The notes under the pieces: model-generated
What the model saw: the letters and a program-made list of their open reading frames with translations, nothing else
The model's database searches: none
What the model was told of the DNA's origin: nothing
NCBI RefSeq assembly: GCF_026151205.1
Contig: NC_087076.1
Location: forward strand, 1,807,692-1,871,691
DNA length: 64,000 nucleotides
From: Bolinopsis microptera
Taxonomy: Eukaryota; Ctenophora; Tentaculata; Lobata; Bolinopsidae
Reading direction: 5' to 3'
Program-made: the position numbers and the translations under genes
In this document: positions 36,823-64,000 of the stretch, one piece after another
How positions within the stretch are numbered: position 1 is the first letter of the stretch
How the letters are laid out: the number at the start of each line of letters is the position of its first letter

Positions 36823-37107
36823 AATGTTGAGCTAGACTGTATAAACGCTACCAGCAACCGACGCCTCCGCCCTCCTAAAGTATACCATAATTATATGCGT
36901 AACATTATATTATTATATTAAGAAAGCAGCTAAAATATAAAAATGTTGAGCTAGACTGTATAAACGGAACCGTTAAGTGATTTAAATCTGCTCGGTGATT
37001 TTACTCTGTTCGATATCAAATTTGAGTTTCAGGATCGGTGATCGTACATGTAATTTTAAAATATTTTGTCAAAGACCTGGACTATTTCTATGATTCATTT
37101 AAATGCC

Positions 37108-37300
37108 CTAGTAGCAGGGAATAGTTGAGTGAGCACTTCGATGCATACGATTTCTGACGACACAGGGTCCTTCGTTAGGTCATTTTGACCCAAAATCGTT
37201 TAGGTACGCAATTTTTGGGTCAAAATGACCTAACGAAGGACCCTGTGTCGTCAGAAATCGTATACATCGAAGTGCACACTCAACTATGCCCTGCTACTAG
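37108..37300. mobile_element. Foldback element with ~87-bp arms
   Basis: Left arm starts CTAGTAGCAGGGAATAGTTG. The right arm ends CCCTGCTACTAG and is the reverse complement with a few mismatches; the centre is about 17 bp. The duplicate of this region at 34936 lacks it (CATTTAAATAAGATGC), so the empty site is known. It was therefore inserted after, or lost from one copy of, the 34.5/36.6-kb duplication. A diverged relative lies near 22195-22320. Confidence 0.85.
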
Positions 37301-37763
37301 AGTAAAATAACTATAAGACGCATCATTAGTCAATACGAAAGAGTACATTAGCAAGCCACAAACGATATATTATTTATTGAGACTCAGTCCTAACTCCTAA
37401 GTAATCATACGATCCTTCTTACTATTGGACGTTAACCCAAAAACAACGAGAAATTTGGATTTACAGATTATTATGGGCTTTATGCAAATCAGTGTTTGAG
37501 TGTTCCGTAGGTAACGCCCTTATGCCTATGAATTTCAAGTCGCAGATATTTTGGAATTGATGCATTATGACGGCAAGGTACATATTTATGACAAGTTTTT
37601 AATATTTACATATATAAAGCAACATATGTGGTCCTACTTGCTTCCTTTAAAAGATATTGGAAAAAATCATTAGAAGTATACTCTGGTGAATCTCAAAAAG
37701 AGCGAGATCAAATTAATTTGTTCAACTTAATCAAGTCTGAGCATATTGTATTTCACAATTCAC

Positions 37764-37816
37764 GTACTCTAGTTCGACACGACACTCGAACTTGAGTGCG
37801 TGTCGAACTAGGGTAC
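37764..37816. repeat. Short hairpin
   Basis: GTACTCTAGTTCGACACG and, after a short loop, CGTGTCGAACTAGGGTAC form a stem of about 22 bp with two or three mismatches. Confidence 0.7.
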
Positions 37817-40800
37817 GTACCCTGGCTCCATAATATGGAAATTGTGTTTCACTTCTGGATGAAAAGCCGCTGAAAGTAGAGGTGCTCGTTGAGTTTGACT
37901 TTCCGTTCCATTTGTTCCGCGGAGCAATATTTGACGAAAGTCGATCATCTCAAGATCCTAGAATACAATTTCCTTGAAACTTGCCAGATAGTAAGATGGC
38001 TACGGCTATAAGACTGATAATCTGTGCAAGTTTGGGCGAATTTATATGCGTAAAATTTGAGATATCACTTCAAAAACAAGAAAATATCTTCAAAATAGCG
38101 AATTCTACGGAACGCAGGTAAATAAAATTCAATGTTCAGCTTATTGGTAAGGCTATTAGCCCACATACAGAGTACTCACATCATTACATTATAAAACACA
38201 TGCTACATAATAAAGACAAACAAGAATGGACGCAAATAACCTTGAAGTTTGGATCAGATGTTCTCAAATACTTGCTCACCACTAGTACTCACTAAACAAG
38301 ATAACTGTGTCGCCATCAACTTTTCACGGTTACCGAGTCTGCAGTTAATTTACGCTACCACTTTCATTTTGAAATTCACTCTAAATAAATATTAAATAGG
38401 CGCCGTTTAGTCCTAAAAAGGTTTATCGGTTACCATAACTTAATATTTTACAAGGTTTTAGCCTTCAAAAAATATATATTCATCTATATAGCATTCTAGA
38501 TATCATTGAAATCATTTTGAACACCAAAATGAAAATGTTTGCCTTTTTTCGTATTTCACGACCTTAAACAATTTTATAGCTCGAACACAAGGGTTTCACT
38601 CAGCATGAATTTTGTATAAATTATACAAATTTTTTTTCTTCCAAATATCATAAATTCGGTCATGTCTAGCCAAGCTAATTACGATCCTGTAAAAATTAAT
38701 TCAAAATAACAGATGCTTTGTGCGTAAGTTACCAGACTAGATATTAACAATTTCACTTTAATTTAGCCTCAATATGCCAAAGTCTAAGGAATCATGCCTC
38801 TTATAGTAGCCTGGCATGAGCTTTGCGTAAATATTCTGATTAGATGTCCAATTTAGGTGTCACATATGTAGTTGGGCGACAAAAATCTACAGAGGCAACA
38901 TATAAATATTTGCGGCAAAATGTTGCAAAAAATTGCGATTCTGCACTTGCCTAAAATTAATTAATGTGCGGCAGGTGTGTGCGACGAGTCTGGGCCTTGC
39001 TGGTCTTGGTATATCACTATATGATTACCTGGGGACCCTGCCCTCAGGCTTTGGTGTTCATGAACTTCACCGATTGAAGATATGGCGGAATGACAGACTG
39101 AGCGCCATCCAGTAAAATATATAAACGCTCCCTAACAAAGAAGGAGCAACTTCATCAAAAATAGCTCACATTTAGAAAATATCGCTATGATTTGACGGCA
39201 AGATTCTATTCTATTTCTATGTTTCATCAAAAGATGACTTTTTGGCGCTCTGGTACATGGTAGGTCTATATAAAATATATAATAAGTCAATACTCAATAT
39301 TTTGCGATTTGAAAACATAACTGATACGTTTAAAAAAACTATTTTTAATGAGAATATGTGCGGGGACACGTGAACTGTAAATCTATGGCATAAATGGCAT
39401 AAAATGCCAATTTACTCCAGGTTTTTCCATTTTCTCCATGAACATTTAGGCCATTTTAGGTCATTCGCCGCACGTTTACCGCACATTTCAAAAATATTTA
39501 TCGCACTCGAGCCGTACTATTCGCCAAATTGGCCGCACACTTGCAGCACATTGATCAATTTGTTCGCAAAATTGAAAATTTGTTCACACTTATACGTTAA
39601 TCTGTATAGTTAAACAAAAATTACAGATAAAGCAAGTTAAGAGAATTCTTGGAAAATTTTATTTTGTTTTCAAGAAGTTAAGATACTTCTCATGGTGGAA
39701 ATACACCAAAAAGTAAATTTGCCATACCTTACTTTGCCATACCTAGATACACCGCGTGGAAAATCTTCTTTTTTGTGTATTTATACATATTATCACGAAC
39801 AACGAATGCCAATTCTCATAATGTCATTTTGGTTGACAGACCATAACGAAGTTAACTTGTAATATATTGACATGTTAATCGACTTCAAAGAGAATAAATC
39901 CGATTTCGAATTAGCTAAATAATTGCAATCTGACAGTAGGTCAATACGTAAACTTAGTAGAGTTTCATTATAAATGTCATATTTTGCTAATCTTGATAAT
40001 ACTGTTTGCGAATTTTGATCTACGACTCAAGAACCAGTATAATATAGGGCTTACTCCCACTAATAAATCGCTCGCCCAAACTTTTTAATATGTGTTTGTG
40101 AAAAGGCCCTGTAACGTGGATCGGTGCATTTTTGGACGCTGATTCCGAATCAATTCTCATGTCACAGGATTAAATTGCTTCCCTGCGGAGTTATGGGCAA
40201 AAGTGAAAGGCCGGTAAAAGTGAAAGGCTGGTAAAATACAAATTTGAGTTTTTATGGCGTGGGTTAGGAGTGTATGGTGTAGTCATGGTTATGGTTAGCT
40301 TTGGGGTTATGGTTATGGTTTGGGTTGGGTTGAATTTAGATAAGATTGTTTCGTTCGGCTGAAAACCCGTAAAAACTCACGTGAGAAAAATTATATGGCC
40401 TCCCTATACTAACATTTAATTTTGTATGGTAACATTTTTACATTTATATTTGTAAAGATATGAAAAAGCGATTAAATCTTTTGTTCAAGTTTTTACCAAT
40501 ACAGTGATGACAGATAAGGGTGTCAGTGTATTTACAAGTCGATTGACAGCATTTAAAATATCAGCTCAACGGCTCTCTACGTGAATTTTTTACCAATCTG
40601 GCTAATGAAAGTTTTAAAATAATCCCTCGAAATTCGGGACCATAGTTCAATAGATGTGGTCAATTTCAATGGTATAATATAATTAACCATTATGATAGAA
40701 AGTTCGATCCAGCTGACTTTACTCAGTGGTTTAAACAGAAATCACATTGTTCGGAATTGTTGCAACGTTCAGTAAAACTGAAGATGCCAGGAAGTCACCA

Positions 40801-42629
40801 AATCAACAGTATGAAGTTCTGAGTTGCCTTATTCTAGATGTCTTTAACCTTGTTATTCTTCACTTCATTGTCAACATCCAAGGAGCATCTTGCGTAAGAA
40901 CTGTAACCGGTATCTCGGTTCATCACATCACTCATCCGGCCACATTGCGTTCCTGAAACACTCAAAATATTTAATCGATTAATTAATAAAATTTAATATC
41001 ACAATCATCACTCTTAATGACAGATTACTAGATTTGGGTACGACAAACCTGAGGTGCTACTTTGTCTAAAGGTCCGGAAGTAAGAACTAGATTGTGTCAT
41101 GGAGGGTGCTGCCTTGTTTTTACATTGAGAGGGTCTTCTCTTCTTGGTTAACTGAGTGTACATCTTTATCATCACTGCTCCCATGTTGGACCTAGGTAGA
41201 TATTGTTTGTCATGGTTCTGTGCGGTAAAACTATAAGTCTAAAATAGTATCAATATTACCAAACTTAACCACGCAAGACTCTCTTTCCTGCAGTGGGGAG
41301 GAGCCCCATCTTGCATGAACCAGCACCTATCAAGCACATGCTTTCTCTTAAGAGCTGGCACAAACTTCTTCTTTAACATTTCGATGTAATTGGATGTTCT
41401 GATAGTGTCTGTTTTCCCGGTCTCACTACAGGGCGTGAATTATGATGTCTAATTTAAACTCAATTGTTATAATTGATCTTAGGAACGTATTTAACCACAA
41501 AATAGCGAATTCATTGCCAAACCACTTGGATCACTTTAATGTTGGGGGCCACTTTTTAAATATTACCTTTTAAATTTTACCCCTCATTGATTCTTATATA
41601 GTACCGCCTCAAAAGTTCGGTCACCAACCCCACAACTGATCATTATTAGGTCATTATAATCTTCATTCAAACATAAAAGGCTAAGGTTTCAATTCTACGG
41701 AAAGTAAATTTACATTTACGGAACCATTTTGATAGTTGAAACCTGAACGAGAAAATGTCGATCAGTTAAAGATCGTTAAATAGCGCTCTTCATCTTGTAC
41801 CAGTGTCATGTTCGGTAATACTGCTCTCCAAACCCAAAGAATATAATTATAGGGTTTATTACAAGGTTATAGGATTTGCTTTATTACAAGGTTATAAAAT
41901 ACTGAGTTTATTGATATAAGTTTTACTATTTGAGCTATTTGACCTATTTGACCTCTTGTCGCTAAACATGAATGGCAGGGCGTTTCTAATATAATGTTAT
42001 AAATGAAACTAGTTAAGGGACGGAGAAGAAATTATCAAAATATAGAAATAAGGAATAAAAAGAGTTCCAATACAAATAAAACTTTCTTTGCAAAACCTAT
42101 TGACTCGATTGTAGACTCACTCGAAGGAGTATATAGATTATCGCTCGTGATAGCTAGGCCTAGGAGTGCCTTAGATTATAACTGAGACAAATAAGGCTAT
42201 ACGCTCGAACGCTTGTCAACTGGTTTCCTTGATATAAGTGATCAAGGACGCAAACAGGAAGTCTCTAACCTAGAACCACATTTGGTCTTGGGTCCGCAAA
42301 CGCGAAACTCTGAAACCCCGACAGTGAACTGCTCCTCAATTTAAGCAATAAGTGGATCATGGCTCACGCATGACACGTGTAAATTGTGCCTGCTCTTTAC
42401 ACCGAAAACCTACAACTGTCTGCAGTGTGCAAAAGGGCTATAAATAAATGTCCCTAAAATTATCTGTTAAACTAAGCAGATATGAGGTCACTTTTTTAAA
42501 TACCCGAATAAAGTATAAAATATTAAAGTGCAGAGTTAACTGTCTATACGACTTATATTAAAGATTCAGCATTCTTGGAAATTACGTGATCTCTACTTAG
42601 CTGCGGGTATTTAAAATGATCTGTTTCAG
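37817..42629. other. Region between gene 1 and the first seen exon of gene 2
   Basis: No exon that I can support. It contains a copy of a dispersed module at about 39018-39112 (GGGGACCC, then GATATGGCGGAATGACAG), a degenerate GGTTATGG-rich patch at 40270-40335, and a two-copy repeat around TTTATTACAAGGTTATA at about 41850-41900. The promoter and first exons of gene 2 may lie here unseen. Confidence 0.4.
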
Positions 42630-63673
<21,044 letters not shown>

Positions 63674-64000
63674 GTATTACAACATAATATAGTTCCACAA
63701 TATAAAATGGTTAATATACTTGATTGATTTTGAACAGGAAATGTGATCATGATAATATGAGGGAGTTATCTCGTTACGTAGATATACGATTATAAGAATG
63801 TCCTAGATAAAGTCAGTTTCTGAGACTGCTGGATATTACACGTTCCAATTCTAATTGCATTCACTAGATATACCCATCGATCACAGAGGCTAGCTTTTTT
63901 TGGCAACACTATAATTTCTATAGTCAAGTAAGCTGCAAACACCGACAAGAACGTACAATTATAATAATACGACAAATGAGACATTTAATTAACATTTATA

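Noticed and set aside
40270-40335. GGTTATGG-rich patch as telomeric repeat
   Set aside because: Too degenerate and short; only a low-complexity patch.

Overview
This window reads as a metazoan nuclear chromosome. It has GT-AG introns with phase-consistent exons, AT-rich non-coding DNA, rhodopsin-like GPCR genes, a Tc1/mariner-type transposon, a tRNA-derived SINE, foldback elements, many minisatellites and TTAGGG-like hexamers. An early-branching marine invertebrate such as a cnidarian is plausible, but the sequence does not settle the taxon.

Two long plus-strand genes form the backbone. Gene 1 (109..36822, 5' end outside the window) can be assembled from 15 exons into one open frame of about 1209 residues ending in a stop. 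Its product is mostly charged, disordered and Ser/Gly/Pro-rich, and I do not recognise it. Its 22-kb intron (2618..24622) holds a triple tandem ~3.2-kb duplication carrying minus-strand fragments with a regnase/ZC3H12-like N-terminal domain. The same intron holds three minus-strand, intronless GPCR genes: two intact and one frameshifted in TM3. Later introns hold minisatellites and scrambled partial copies of gene 1's own 3' exons (about 34.2 to 36.0 kb).

Gene 2 (42630..63673, both ends unresolved) can be assembled from 24 exons into about 1263 residues. The first ~880 residues contain eight tandem copies of an unrecognised, probably beta-rich domain. Each copy opens with G-x-Y, has a W and a TPDG-like turn, and closes with an IRGxxW-like box (degenerate in copies 6 and 8). 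Phase-1 introns sit right after the W at most repeat junctions. The C-terminal part is a Ser/Pro/Ala-rich disordered tail. This repeat family is the best candidate for something undescribed here.

The introns of gene 2 and the gap between the two genes are repeat-rich. They contain a 1.2-kb satellite built on the palindrome AGCGCT, a DD41D-type mariner element with 76-bp inverted repeats that is split by a nested insertion, and a 560-bp (TC)n tract starting at a splice donor. They also contain an 0.8-kb inverted array with a telomere-like core. A small Ser-rich ORF sits on the same strand in one intron of gene 2.
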